Assembly: GCF_000024265.1 (NCBI RefSeq)
Contig: NC_013204.1
Span: forward strand, 2,422,501 to 2,486,500
Direction: 5' to 3'
Length of the DNA stretch: 64,000 nt
Source of the DNA: Eggerthella lenta DSM 2243
GTDB lineage: Bacteria > Actinomycetota > Coriobacteriia > Coriobacteriales > Eggerthellaceae
Shown here: piece after piece, positions 33,791 to 42,468 of the stretch
How positions within the stretch are numbered: the stretch's first letter is position 1
How the letters are laid out: each line of letters begins with the position of its first letter
Made by a program: the position numbers and the translations under genes
The notes under the pieces: generated by a model
The model's database searches: none
What the model saw: the letters and a program-made list of their open reading frames with translations, nothing else
Told to the model about the DNA's origin: nothing

Positions 33791-35833
33791 ATGACCGAAC
33801 ATTACGGCTACGCCGGCAAGATACTCATCGTGAACCTGACCGACCGCACCTCCCAGACCATCGACACCGAACCTTACATCGAATGGGTGGGCGGCCACGG
33901 GATGGCCTCGAAGCTGTTCTGGGACTACTGCGAGGACAAGACCGTGGAGGCGGTCGATCCGGGAAACGTGCTGGTGTTCGCCGCCACGCCGTTCTCGGGC
34001 GCCGTGGTGCCGGCCGCCTCGGCGCGCTGCGAGTTCACGGGCATCAGCCCGTTCTCGCTGCCCGAATGGTACAACCGCTCCAGCATGGGCGGCCGTTTGG
34101 CCGGCATGATGAAGGAAGCGGGCTACGACGCCTGCGTGGTGCGCGGGAAAGCGGAAGCGCCCGTGTGGATCAGCGTGGTGAACGACCAAGTGACGTTCAA
34201 CGACGCGACCGACCTTTGGGGACTCGATACCTTCGAGTGCCAGGAGAGGATCTGGGACGAGGTGACGCACGGCACCGCCCCCGGCTCGTGGTACGAGCTG
34301 ACGAAGGGGCGCGACGGAGGCCGCACCACGCAGCGACCGTCCGTCATCTGCATCGGACCTGCCGGCGAGAACCTGGCGCGCGTGTCGTGCATCGTGCACG
34401 ATGCCGGCCACGTGACGGGACAGAGCGGCTTCGGCGCGGTGTTCGGCGCCAAGAACCTCAAGGCGATGAGCTTCATCGGCTCGAAGAGCATACCCATCGC
34501 CGACCCCGCCGCGCTCGTGAGGCTGCGGTTGGAAGTGCAGGAGAAGTTCGGCTACGACATCGACGCCGGCAAGGTTCCGGGCGCGCCGGGCAGCCCGGGC
34601 GCCGCATCCACCGTGCTGGACACGAGCCCCACGGTGTCGCGCGCAGAAGGATGCCGCGGCTGCTTCAAGAACTGCCGTAACCTGTACCCCGGCGGCGTGG
34701 GCAACGAGCTGACCTGCTCGGCCGGCCTGTACTTCACCGACTCGGGCAAGATCGACGAGCAGCTGGCCGCCTACAGCCTGCTGTCGAAGCTGGGGCTGAA
34801 CGGCTACGAGATCGACATGCCCGTGTACCTGCACAACCTCTACAAGAGGGGCGTCATGGGCAAGGGCAAGGACATCGACACCGATCTGCCCTTCGAGCAG
34901 TACGGCACCTACGCGTTCATCGAGGAGCTGCTGATGCGCATCGCCTACCGCCGCGAGATCGGCGACGACCTGGCCGAGGGCATCGCGCGCGCGGCGCAGA
35001 AGTGGGGGCGTTGGGACGAGGACACGTCGTCGGGCCTGCTGGCGCGCCCGAACTGGGGCTACTGCGAGCACAACGAGCCGCGCGCCGAGGTGGAATGGAG
35101 CTACGGAAGCATCTTCAGCGAGCGAGACATCAACGAGCACGGCGTACACAACGCGGTGTACAACACCTCCATCATGGCGGTGCTCACCGGCGCCGAGCCG
35201 CCCGTCTCGGCCGAGAACATGGCCAAGCAGCTGGCCGATCAGTCCGGGCTGGGCGACCCGCTGTGCTTCGACTGGAGCGAGGAGGGCATCTATTCCGATG
35301 CGCGCGTGCGCGAGATCCACTGGAACCGCGCCTACGGGCGCTTCTGGCTGCAGTCGCTGGGCATGTGCGACTGGGTGTGGCCGAACTTCATCAGCCGCAA
35401 GCACACCGCCGAGACGGGCTCGACGTACGGGGCCACGCCCGAGTACGAGGTGAAGTTCTTCCAGGCCGTCACCGGGCGCGACCTCTCCTACGAGGAAAGC
35501 ATCGAGCTGGGGCACAAGTTCTGGGTGCTCGACCGCGCCATCTGGGCGCTGGAGGGACGCCATCGCGACCAGGAGGTGTTCACGAACTACGTGTACGACG
35601 TGAAGACCACCAAGCCCTTCCCCCTCGTGGTGTTCGAGGACGGGAAGTGGAGCTACTCGCTGTGCCAGGGCCGCACGCTCGACCGCGACAAGTTCGAGGA
35701 CTTCAAGACGCGCTTCTACGCCCACGAAGGGTTCGAGGAGTCCACGGGTCGCCCGACGCGCTCCGGGCTCGAGGCGCTTGACCTCGGCTTCGCCGCCGAC
35801 AAGCTGGAAGCGGCCGGAAAGCTGGGAGCGTGA
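33791..35833 (+). CDS. Aldehyde ferredoxin oxidoreductase family protein (W/Mo-bis-pterin)
   Basis: The 680-residue protein has the AOR N-terminal pterin domain. It shows GGHGMASKLFWDY, TPFSGAVVPAASARCEFTGISP and NRSSMGGRLAGMMKEAGYDACVVRGKA. The [4Fe-4S] cysteines are in CRGCFKNC (CX2CX3C, about 294-301) and a later Cys in SLGMCDW, with GKNLKA-like GAKNLKAMSF between. There is no signal peptide. Grouping with a Tat ferredoxin and cytochrome b resembles the E. coli ydhV-ydhX-ydhU arrangement more than a soluble ferredoxin-dependent AOR. The substrate is unknown. The stop codon overlaps the next start (TGATG). Confidence 0.88.
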   Translation: MTEHYGYAGKILIVNLTDRTSQTIDTEPYIEWVGGHGMASKLFWDYCEDKTVEAVDPGNVLVFAATPFSGAVVPAASARCEFTGISPFSLPEWYNRSSMGGRLAGMMKEAGYDACVVRGKAEAPVWISVVNDQVTFNDATDLWGLDTFECQERIWDEVTHGTAPGSWYELTKGRDGGRTTQRPSVICIGPAGENLARVSCIVHDAGHVTGQSGFGAVFGAKNLKAMSFIGSKSIPIADPAALVRLRLEVQEKFGYDIDAGKVPGAPGSPGAASTVLDTSPTVSRAEGCRGCFKNCRNLYPGGVGNELTCSAGLYFTDSGKIDEQLAAYSLLSKLGLNGYEIDMPVYLHNLYKRGVMGKGKDIDTDLPFEQYGTYAFIEELLMRIAYRREIGDDLAEGIARAAQKWGRWDEDTSSGLLARPNWGYCEHNEPRAEVEWSYGSIFSERDINEHGVHNAVYNTSIMAVLTGAEPPVSAENMAKQLADQSGLGDPLCFDWSEEGIYSDARVREIHWNRAYGRFWLQSLGMCDWVWPNFISRKHTAETGSTYGATPEYEVKFFQAVTGRDLSYEESIELGHKFWVLDRAIWALEGRHRDQEVFTNYVYDVKTTKPFPLVVFEDGKWSYSLCQGRTLDRDKFEDFKTRFYAHEGFEESTGRPTRSGLEALDLGFAADKLEAAGKLGA

Positions 35834-36384
35834 TGGACATGGCAGCTCTCGACGAGACGGCCGCCGCCACATCCCGGGAGGCCGCTGCGTGCGGCGGCCT
35901 CACCTCCCCTGCATGGGGCGAGGAGGCGGGGAGCGGATCCGAAGGCATACCCGGCATGGCCGAGGCGTGCCGGCGCTTCCCCTTGCCCTCGCCCGACGAG
36001 GCGGCCCATGCGCTGCGCGAGCTCTCCTGGGGCGAGCACTTCGTTGCCGGGCGCATGGTGCCCTCCAAGGGCGGGTCGGACCTGTACCTGTACAACCTGC
36101 ACAGCGCAGCCGTGTTCCTGCTCGACCGAGACGAAGCGCGCGTGGGCAAGGGCGCCGACCAGATCATCAAGCTCATCGACGTAGACGCCTTCGTCGCCTG
36201 GCTGCGCGACACGGTGGGCGACGCGGCGCTGGCGGACGCGATCGCGCGGGAATGTCCGGCCGACGACCCCTACCGCGACCGCCTGGAGAACGTGCAGCGG
36301 CTGCTCGCGCTGCGCATGGTCCAGTACGGTGCCGCGAGCGACGCGATGAACGCGGCCGACGCCGAGCAGGACGAGGGAGCTTGA
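35833..36384 (+). CDS. Uncharacterised protein of the AOR operon
   Basis: This 183-residue protein matches no family I recognise. The first 45 residues are Ala/Gly/Glu-rich and probably disordered. The remainder looks globular and helical, with LSWGEHFVAGRMVPSKGGSDLYLYNLHSAAVFLLDRDEARVGKGAD split by a short loop. No metal-binding Cys motif, signal or membrane segment is visible. It starts within the AOR stop codon and ends 2 bp before a cysteine desulfurase, so it is firmly in the operon. Position suggests a chaperone or maturation role, or an analogue of E. coli YdhW; this is inference. Confidence 0.7.
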   Translation: MDMAALDETAAATSREAAACGGLTSPAWGEEAGSGSEGIPGMAEACRRFPLPSPDEAAHALRELSWGEHFVAGRMVPSKGGSDLYLYNLHSAAVFLLDRDEARVGKGADQIIKLIDVDAFVAWLRDTVGDAALADAIARECPADDPYRDRLENVQRLLALRMVQYGAASDAMNAADAEQDEGA

Positions 36385-36386
36385 CG

Positions 36387-37646
36387 ATGGCGGACGGACG
36401 GGCGTGCGCGCCGCTGGAGGACTTCCCCCTCCTCGCCGCGCACGCCGCGGGCGGCCCTCCGCTCGCCTACCTCGACAACGCGGCAACCACGCAGAAGCCG
36501 TCGTGCGTCCTCGACGCCATGGATGATTTCTACCGCACGGCATGCGGAAACCCGCACCGTTCCGCGCACGCGCTGGCCGCTGCGGCCACCCGGACCTACG
36601 AGGACGCGCGCTCGACGGTCGCGCGCTTCATCGGCGCGTCGCCGGAGGAGACGGCGTTCACGAGCGGGGCCACGCACGCCCTGAACACCGTGGCGCTCTG
36701 TTATTGCGCCGAGCGGCTGGAGCCGGGCGACGAGATCGCGCTCACGCTGCTGGAGCATCACAGCAACCTCGTGCCGTGGCAGACCGCGGCGCGGCTTTCC
36801 GGGGCGAGGCTCTCCTTCATCGTGCCCGACCGCGACGGGGTCGTCTCAGACGACGAGATCGACCGGGCAATCGGCACGCGCACCCGCGTGGTGGCGTTCA
36901 CCGGCATGTCGAACGTGCTGGGAACCGTGCCGCCCGTCAAGCGCATCATCGAAGCGGCGCACGCCTGCGGCGCCGTCGCCGTGCTCGACTGCGCGCAGAG
37001 CATCGCGCACGAGCCCCTCGACGTGCACGACCTCGACGTCGACTTCGCCGCGTTCTCGGGCCACAAGCTGTACGGCCCTATGGGCATCGGCGTGCTGTAC
37101 GGCAAGCGGCGCCTCCTCGAGGAAACGCCGCCCTTGCTGCGAGGCGGGGGCATGGTGGAGGCGGTGTTCGAGCGCGCGTCCTCGTTCGACGGAACGCCGG
37201 GGCGCTTCGAAGCGGGCACGCAGAACGTGGCAGGAGCCGTGGGGCTGGCAGAAGCCGTGCGCTATCTCGACCGCATCGGCTTCGACGCCGTGCGCGCGCA
37301 CGAGCGCGAGCTGACCCGCGCCCTGGTGAGCGGCCTGGACTCCATCCCCTCCGTCAGGCTCTACGGCCCCGGGCCGAACGCCGAGACGCCGCGCGGCGGC
37401 ATCGTCTCGTTCAACGTGAAGGGCGTGGGCGCAGCCGAGGTCGCCCACGTGCTGGACCGCCGCGGAGTGGCAGTGCGCGCCGGCGCCCACTGCGCCCAGC
37501 CCCTCCTGCGCCACATCGGCGCGGAAGCCGTCTGCCGCGCCAGCATAGCCGCCTACACCACCATGCACGACATCGACCGCCTCCTAGAAGCCGTGGAGTC
37601 GTCCCGCAACGAAGCCGTAGCCCTGGCAACATCGCGCATGCTGTGA
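36387..37646 (+). CDS. Cysteine desulfurase (SufS/CsdA family)
   Basis: The 419-residue PLP enzyme has YLDNAATTQKP, GNPHRSAHALAA, FTSGATHALN, LEHHSNLVPWQ, the PLP lysine in FSGHKLYGPMGIGVL and the catalytic cysteine in RAGAHCAQP. It removes sulfur from cysteine as a persulfide. It is the last gene of the AOR operon and has no sufBCD or iscU beside it, so its sulfur may go to the tungsto- or molybdopterin cofactor or the clusters of the operon's enzymes. The start follows GGGAGC. Confidence 0.9.
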   Translation: MADGRACAPLEDFPLLAAHAAGGPPLAYLDNAATTQKPSCVLDAMDDFYRTACGNPHRSAHALAAAATRTYEDARSTVARFIGASPEETAFTSGATHALNTVALCYCAERLEPGDEIALTLLEHHSNLVPWQTAARLSGARLSFIVPDRDGVVSDDEIDRAIGTRTRVVAFTGMSNVLGTVPPVKRIIEAAHACGAVAVLDCAQSIAHEPLDVHDLDVDFAAFSGHKLYGPMGIGVLYGKRRLLEETPPLLRGGGMVEAVFERASSFDGTPGRFEAGTQNVAGAVGLAEAVRYLDRIGFDAVRAHERELTRALVSGLDSIPSVRLYGPGPNAETPRGGIVSFNVKGVGAAEVAHVLDRRGVAVRAGAHCAQPLLRHIGAEAVCRASIAAYTTMHDIDRLLEAVESSRNEAVALATSRML

Positions 37647-37653
37647 AACAGAC

Positions 37654-37690
37654 GGTTCGGGGGTTCCCGCCTGCCGGAAACCCCCGAACC
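37654..37690 (+). terminator. Hairpin after the cysteine desulfurase gene
   Basis: GGTTCGGGGGTT and AACCCCCGAACC form a 12-bp stem with a few extra pairs near the loop, eight bases past the stop codon. No T tract follows, so it may act as a 3' stability or factor-assisted termination structure. Confidence 0.55.
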
Positions 37691-37698
37691 GCCGCACG

Positions 37699-37735
37699 GG
37701 ATCCTTCGACTCGCTACGCTCGCTCAGGATGACAA
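37699..37735. repeat. Short dispersed palindromic sequence (CCTTCGACTCGC type)
   Basis: The stretch from 37701 reads ATCCTTCGACTCGC then TACGCTCGCTCAGGATGAC. The two ends, TCCTTCGACTCGC and GCTCGCTCAGGA, are quasi-complementary and fold into an imperfect hairpin. I recognise this sequence type as an intergenic repeat seen in many unrelated bacterial genomes. Confidence 0.5.
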
Positions 37736-37790
37736 ACGAGCACAAAACTTCCAGGTCGAACCCTTCCAGCGAACGGGAAGCTGAGGACGA

Positions 37791-37897
37791 GTGCCGAGGG
37801 GGCGAAGGCGGCGGGGCGTCTCACCAAGCGAGTTCCGCAGCAAAGCGAGGACTGTCTGAGCGACTGAGATGCCCCGCCGCCTTCGCCCCCTCGGCAC
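37791..37897. repeat. Palindromic structured repeat, family B, copy 2
   Basis: Two 33-nt arms (37791-37823 and 37865-37897) are complementary with a single mismatch. They enclose a 41-nt core that contains GCGAGTTCCGC and GAGGACTGTCTGAGCG. The core edges match the copy at 22143-22274 (AGGACTGTTTGAGCG), whereas the arms differ in sequence and length but remain self-complementary. It lies 15 bp past the ftsQ stop between convergent genes. Confidence 0.8.
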
Positions 37898-37912
37898 CGC
37901 CCGCGCAGATCC

Positions 37913-38983
37913 CTAGAGAGCCCTCCAGGTGGGCCGATCCACCACCCGCACGTTGATGTACGCCAGCCCGTCGGGATGCTCCTTCATGATCTCGAGGCAG
38001 ACGCGCTCTTTGTCGCGGATGTTCTCGGCCGTGCCGAACACGATCTCCACGCCGCTTTCCAGCGTCAGCGTGGTGGACTCGGTCTCGGTGGCCGCCACCT
38101 TCTTCACCTGCCCTGCCAGCTCGGTGGTCATGCCGTCCACGATGGCCAGCGCGTTGTTCACGTTGGCGTCCGAGCAGTAGGCGCCCACCTCGGGGCGCGT
38201 GCCGTAGGGCACGTCGGTGATGTGCAGCACCTTGGCCGCGTCCTCGTACACCTTCGGGCTGGTCCTCTTGCCGGCCTCGGAATTCTGGTCGGGGATGGGC
38301 ATGAGCCACATGCCGTCCGAGGCGATGGCCCACGGCTGCACCGACTCGGCGTTCTCAGTGGGCACGTCCACCACCGCCGTGATGGTGCGCTCGGTGACGG
38401 CCAGCTCCAGGGTGTTCGGGAACACGCGGTTCACCGACACGTCGTCCACCCATGCGTCTTTGAGCAGGCGCTCGCGGATGCCAGCGGCGTCGACGCGCAG
38501 AAGCGTGGTTCCGGCGGGCACGCTGGCAAGCTCGGACATGTCGGTGGCCGTGAGATGCTCCACGCCGGTGACCGAGACGTTCTCGATGGTGAACAGGTTG
38601 GAGTAGTACACGGCCAGGCCGCCGCCTACGAGCGCCAGCACGAGCGCGGCCACGATGCCGATGCGCACCAGGTAGCGACGGTAGGTTTTCTGCGCACGAG
38701 AAGAGCGCTCGGCGCGGTCGAGATCCCCCACGCGCACCGACGACAACGGCGGGCGAACCTGGTTCGCACGACGCTGCGGCAGCTGGCCGCCGGGAATGGC
38801 GCGATAGGTTCCAGGCGTCGAAGCACGCGACGAAGTTCGCGGCATGCCGCCGCGCGCGGATTGGCGCGGCGCGCCGCCGGCGGGACGCACGCCCCTGCCG
38901 GCCTGCCCGGAAGCGCGGCTGTTGCGCGGGCTCGCCTTACGCGAACCCGAGGAAACGGACTTCCGGTTGTAATTCGATGCCAT
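37913..38983 (-). CDS. ftsQ: Cell division protein FtsQ/DivIB
   Basis: The 356-residue protein has a basic, Ser/Arg/Gly-rich cytoplasmic N-terminus of about 105 residues, one membrane segment (IGIVAALVLALVGGGLAVYY) and a POTRA-like region (FTIENVSVTGVEHLT). A beta domain ending NVRVVDRPTWRAL completes it. FtsQ bridges the divisome through FtsB/FtsL. It begins inside the 3' end of murB (47-nt overlap) with a weak ribosome-binding site, implying coupling. It is the last gene of this part of the dcw cluster; ftsZ is displaced by about 6 kb. Confidence 0.88.
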   Translation of the reverse strand: MASNYNRKSVSSGSRKASPRNSRASGQAGRGVRPAGGAPRQSARGGMPRTSSRASTPGTYRAIPGGQLPQRRANQVRPPLSSVRVGDLDRAERSSRAQKTYRRYLVRIGIVAALVLALVGGGLAVYYSNLFTIENVSVTGVEHLTATDMSELASVPAGTTLLRVDAAGIRERLLKDAWVDDVSVNRVFPNTLELAVTERTITAVVDVPTENAESVQPWAIASDGMWLMPIPDQNSEAGKRTSPKVYEDAAKVLHITDVPYGTRPEVGAYCSDANVNNALAIVDGMTTELAGQVKKVAATETESTTLTLESGVEIVFGTAENIRDKERVCLEIMKEHPDGLAYINVRVVDRPTWRAL

Positions 38984-39863
38984 ACGTCTCGTACACCTTC
39001 GTCTTGACCAGGTTGATCAGTTCCAGCACGTCGCGCGCCGTGGCGTCGCCCGTGTTCACGATGAAGTTCGCGTGCACCTCCGACACCTGCGCCCCGCCGA
39101 TGCGCAGGCCCTTGAGCCCGGCTTCCTCGATGAGCGCGCCCACCGGAGCGCCTTCGGGGTTGCGGAACACGCTTCCGCACGACGGCAACGACAGCGGCTG
39201 CGTCTTCTTGCGCCGCGCGTGCGACGCTTCCATCTTACCGCGGATGAAGAACGGGTCGGCAGGCTCTACGGAAAGTTCGCATTCCACGATCACTTCGTCT
39301 GAAGCGAACGAGCTGGAACGGTAGCCCCACGCGATCTGGTCGCCGTCGCGCCGAACCAGTCCCTTCCCGGGCGACAGCGTGGTCACCGACACCACGCGCG
39401 AGCCGATCCACTCGTCGCGCGAGCCCGCGTTCATGCGCAGCGCGCCGCCCACGGTGCCCGGCGTTCCCACGGCGAACTCGAATCCCGCCAGCGATCGACG
39501 GAACGCCTCCTGCACCACCGACGACAGCGGCACGCCCGCGCCCACGCAGAAGCTGTGCGCGTCCTCGTCGTAGCGGCAGATGCGGAAGTCGCGGCCGAGC
39601 GTGATCACCACGCCGGGATACCCCTCGTCGGCGACGAGCAGGTTGCTGCCCCGGCCGATGGCCACCCACGGCACCCGGCTCTCCTCGCATACCGTGACCA
39701 GGCGCTTGAGCGCTCCGACGGAGGCCACCTGCACGTAGAAACGCGCGGGTCCGCCGATGCGGTACATGGTATGCCGAGCCATGGGCTCCGAAGGGTACAC
39801 GTCGCCGTCGAACGCGTCGTCGACGAGCAGCGCCTCGAGCGGCGAGGTATGGCGGGCGGTCAT
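38937..39863 (-). CDS. murB: UDP-N-acetylmuramate dehydrogenase
   Basis: MurB reduces UDP-GlcNAc-enolpyruvate to UDP-MurNAc with FAD and NADPH. The 308 residues show RHTMYRIGGPARFYV, the FAD motif AIGRGSNLLVADEGYPGVVI, GTPGTVGGALRMNAG and the catalytic region SCGSVFRNPEGAPVGALIEEAGLKG. It follows murC by 7 bp. Its placement between murC and ftsQ is the common Gram-positive dcw order. Confidence 0.95.
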   Translation of the reverse strand: MTARHTSPLEALLVDDAFDGDVYPSEPMARHTMYRIGGPARFYVQVASVGALKRLVTVCEESRVPWVAIGRGSNLLVADEGYPGVVITLGRDFRICRYDEDAHSFCVGAGVPLSSVVQEAFRRSLAGFEFAVGTPGTVGGALRMNAGSRDEWIGSRVVSVTTLSPGKGLVRRDGDQIAWGYRSSSFASDEVIVECELSVEPADPFFIRGKMEASHARRKKTQPLSLPSCGSVFRNPEGAPVGALIEEAGLKGLRIGGAQVSEVHANFIVNTGDATARDVLELINLVKTKVYETYGIELQPEVRFLGFA

Positions 39864-39870
39864 CGCCGCA

Positions 39871-41298
39871 TCACGCCTGCCGTCGCGCGGCGGCGCCGTC
39901 CGCCTGCGAAAGCGCGTCGACGAGCTGCGGGCCGATGGCGGTCACGTCTCCCGCGCCCATGGTGATCAACAGGTCGCCCTCGCCCAGCTTGCCGGCGAGA
40001 TAGGGCACCACCTCGATACGGCGCGGCACGTAGGCGGCCTCGGGATGGCCCGCATGATCGAGCACCACGTTCAGGAACGTCTTGCCCGACACGCCGGGGA
40101 CGGGCGCTTCGCCCGCCGGGTACACGTCCATGAACGTGACGGCGTCGGCCGCGTCGAACGCCCGGCCGAAATCGTCCTTCAGCACCTCGGTGAACAGCGG
40201 CGCGCGCGAGTAGCGGTGCGGCTGGAACAGCACGTGCACATGCGCGAAGCCCAGATGGGACGCGGCCTCGATGGTGGCGGCGATCTCGGTGGGATGATGC
40301 GCGTAGTCGTCGACCACGGTGACCCCGCCCGCTTCGCCCACAAGGTCGAAGCGGCGCTTCACGCCGGCGAAGTCGGCCAGCGCTTCGGCCGCTTGCGCAG
40401 GGTCGTATCCGAGCGCCCACAGAAGGCCGACGACGCCGGCGGCGTTCAACACGTTGTGACGGCCCGGATTCTGCTTGACGTGCGCGCTCACGACGCTTCC
40501 GTCGGGCAGTTCGAGCGTGAAGTCGCTGCCCACGCCGTTCGGCTCGTACGAGGCGATGCGCACGTCGCACGCATCAGAGAAGCCGTAGGTGAACAGGCGC
40601 TTTCCGGAGGCGCGAGCCACGCGCACGAGCGCCTCGTCCTCGCCGCAGGCCACCACCACGCCGCCGTCGTCGGGCACCGACCCGATGAACGAGGCGAACT
40701 TCTCGTAGATCTCGTCGAGGTCGCGGTAGTGGTCGAGGTGGTCGGCCTCGATGTTCGTCACCAGCACGGCGCGCGGCGACAGATGCATGAACGACTTGTC
40801 GCTCTCGTCTGCCTCCACCACGTAATGGGCGCCCGTTCCCGAGTGCGCGTTCGTGCCGTAGGCGCGCACGATGCCGCCTATGAGGAACGTCGGATCCTCC
40901 CCCATGCCGTCCAGTACGCTGGCCAGCATGGACGACGTGGTGGTTTTGCCGTGCGTGCCGGCCACCGCGAGCGTCTGGAGCGCGCGTCCCAGATAGGCGA
41001 GCATCTGGGCGCGATGCCAGATGGTCAGGCCGCGCGCCTTGGCGGCGGCGAGTTCGGGGTTGTTGTCGAGGATGGCGGTGGACACGACGATCACGGGGTT
41101 TCCCTCGGGGATGTTCGCCGGATCGTGGCCGATGTGCACCTCGATGCCCGCCTCGCGCAGCTGCTTGGTGTAGCGGCTCTCCTTGAGGTCGGTGCCGCTC
41201 ACGCGCATGCCCTGGTCGAACGCGACGCGAGCGATGCCGCTCATGCCGACGCCTCCAACGCCGATGAAATGTACCTGGTCGATGTGCATGGTGTCCAT
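39871..41298 (-). CDS. murC: UDP-N-acetylmuramate--L-alanine ligase
   Basis: MurC adds L-Ala to UDP-MurNAc with ATP. The 475-residue protein has the N-terminal Rossmann motif HFIGVGGVGMSGIARV, the ATP loop GTHGKTTTSSM, EADESDKSF and the C-terminal DDYAHHPTEI. The start has GAGGACG upstream; an internal Met at residue 4 is an alternative. It is 62 bp from murG. Confidence 0.95.
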   Translation of the reverse strand: MDTMHIDQVHFIGVGGVGMSGIARVAFDQGMRVSGTDLKESRYTKQLREAGIEVHIGHDPANIPEGNPVIVVSTAILDNNPELAAAKARGLTIWHRAQMLAYLGRALQTLAVAGTHGKTTTSSMLASVLDGMGEDPTFLIGGIVRAYGTNAHSGTGAHYVVEADESDKSFMHLSPRAVLVTNIEADHLDHYRDLDEIYEKFASFIGSVPDDGGVVVACGEDEALVRVARASGKRLFTYGFSDACDVRIASYEPNGVGSDFTLELPDGSVVSAHVKQNPGRHNVLNAAGVVGLLWALGYDPAQAAEALADFAGVKRRFDLVGEAGGVTVVDDYAHHPTEIAATIEAASHLGFAHVHVLFQPHRYSRAPLFTEVLKDDFGRAFDAADAVTFMDVYPAGEAPVPGVSGKTFLNVVLDHAGHPEAAYVPRRIEVVPYLAGKLGEGDLLITMGAGDVTAIGPQLVDALSQADGAAARRQA

Positions 41299-41359
41299 AG
41301 TGCGTCCTCGGTCTCTCTGATGTACTGCAAACCGCTATTGTACCCTATCGCGCGACCGC

Positions 41360-42463
41360 TCAACGCTGTGCGCGAGCCGCTTCCATGACCGCGTCGGCCA
41401 GCAGGCCCGCGGCGTCGCGCGTCTTCTGCGCGCGGGCCGCGGCGGCCATGCGGGCGCGCACGTCCTCGTCCTCGATGAGCTCGCGCAGCTTGCGGGCGAA
41501 CTCGGGCCCCTCCACGTCGGCGTCGGCCACGAGGTAGGCGGCGCCCGCCTCCACGCATGCCTGCGCGTTCATGGTCTGATGGTCCTCTGTGGCGAACGGG
41601 AACGGCACGAGCAGTGCCGGAAGCGCGCGGGCCGATATCTCGGCGAGCGACGTGGCGCCGGCGCGCGAGACGACGATGTCGGCCGCGGCCATGGCGTCGC
41701 CCATATGGTCGGTATAGCCCAGCAGCTGCCAACGAGCCTGCTGCTCGGGCGAAAGCGCCAGCTGCTCGCGCACGGCGTCGAGCTCCTTGGGGCCGGTCAC
41801 CTGCACGATATGCAGGTCGCCGTAGGCCAGAAGCCCGTCTTTGAGCGCGGCGACGGCCTGGTTGAGGTGCCGCGCGCCCAGGCTGCCGCCCGTCACCAGC
41901 AGCATGCGCGCGCCCTCCGGCACGCCGAAGCGCGCGCGGCCCTGCTCGCGCGTGGCCGAGAACACGCTTTCGCGCACGGGGTTGCCGGTCACCCGGACGC
42001 GGCTCTTGTCGGCCAGCGCCTCGGCCGCGTGCTCGTAGGTGAGGCACACGGCGGCGGCGCGCTTGGCGAGGTACTTGTTGGCCATGCCCATGACCGAGTT
42101 CTGCTCGTGCACCACCACGGGGATGCCGCGCTGCTCGGCGGCGCGCGCCACGGGGATGCACACGTAGCCGCCGAAGCCCACCACCGCGTCGGGCTGTATC
42201 TCGTCGAACCACCGGCGCGCGAGCGTCGTGCTCTTCTGAATGGTGAGCACGGCCTTCGGCAGCGTGAGCGGGTGGTTGCGGTTGAAACCCTGGGCCTCGA
42301 ACGGCGTGAACGGGATGCCCGCCTCCCGCACGAGCCGCGCCTCCACGCCCGTGGGCGTGCCGGCGAAGCGTACCTCGCAGCCGCGCTGCTTCAGCACGTC
42401 CGCCAAGGCGAGCGCCGGGTTGATGTGGCCGGCGGTTCCGCCGCCGGAAAGAACGATCAGCAT
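41360..42463 (-). CDS. murG: Undecaprenyldiphospho-muramoylpentapeptide beta-N-acetylglucosaminyltransferase
   Basis: MurG converts lipid I to lipid II at the inner membrane face. The ATG at 42463 follows AGGAGGT and gives 367 residues. These include the glycosyltransferase start VLSGGGTAGHINPALALA, GFGGYVCIPVARAA, HEQNSVMGMANKYLA, VTGNPVRESVF, VTGGSLGARHLN and SRAGATSLAEISA. Longer open frames extend into ftsW and are rejected. The start lies 6 bp after the ftsW stop. Confidence 0.95.
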   Translation of the reverse strand: MLIVLSGGGTAGHINPALALADVLKQRGCEVRFAGTPTGVEARLVREAGIPFTPFEAQGFNRNHPLTLPKAVLTIQKSTTLARRWFDEIQPDAVVGFGGYVCIPVARAAEQRGIPVVVHEQNSVMGMANKYLAKRAAAVCLTYEHAAEALADKSRVRVTGNPVRESVFSATREQGRARFGVPEGARMLLVTGGSLGARHLNQAVAALKDGLLAYGDLHIVQVTGPKELDAVREQLALSPEQQARWQLLGYTDHMGDAMAAADIVVSRAGATSLAEISARALPALLVPFPFATEDHQTMNAQACVEAGAAYLVADADVEGPEFARKLRELIEDEDVRARMAAAARAQKTRDAAGLLADAVMEAARAQR

Positions 42464-42468
42464 GTTCG

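Noticed and set aside
32588-35872. A 1094-codon open frame on the minus strand
   Set aside because: It lies antisense to the ferredoxin and AOR genes, whose motifs are unmistakable. Its translation is rich in Arg, His, Val and Ala without any family motif, as expected for a high-GC shadow frame.
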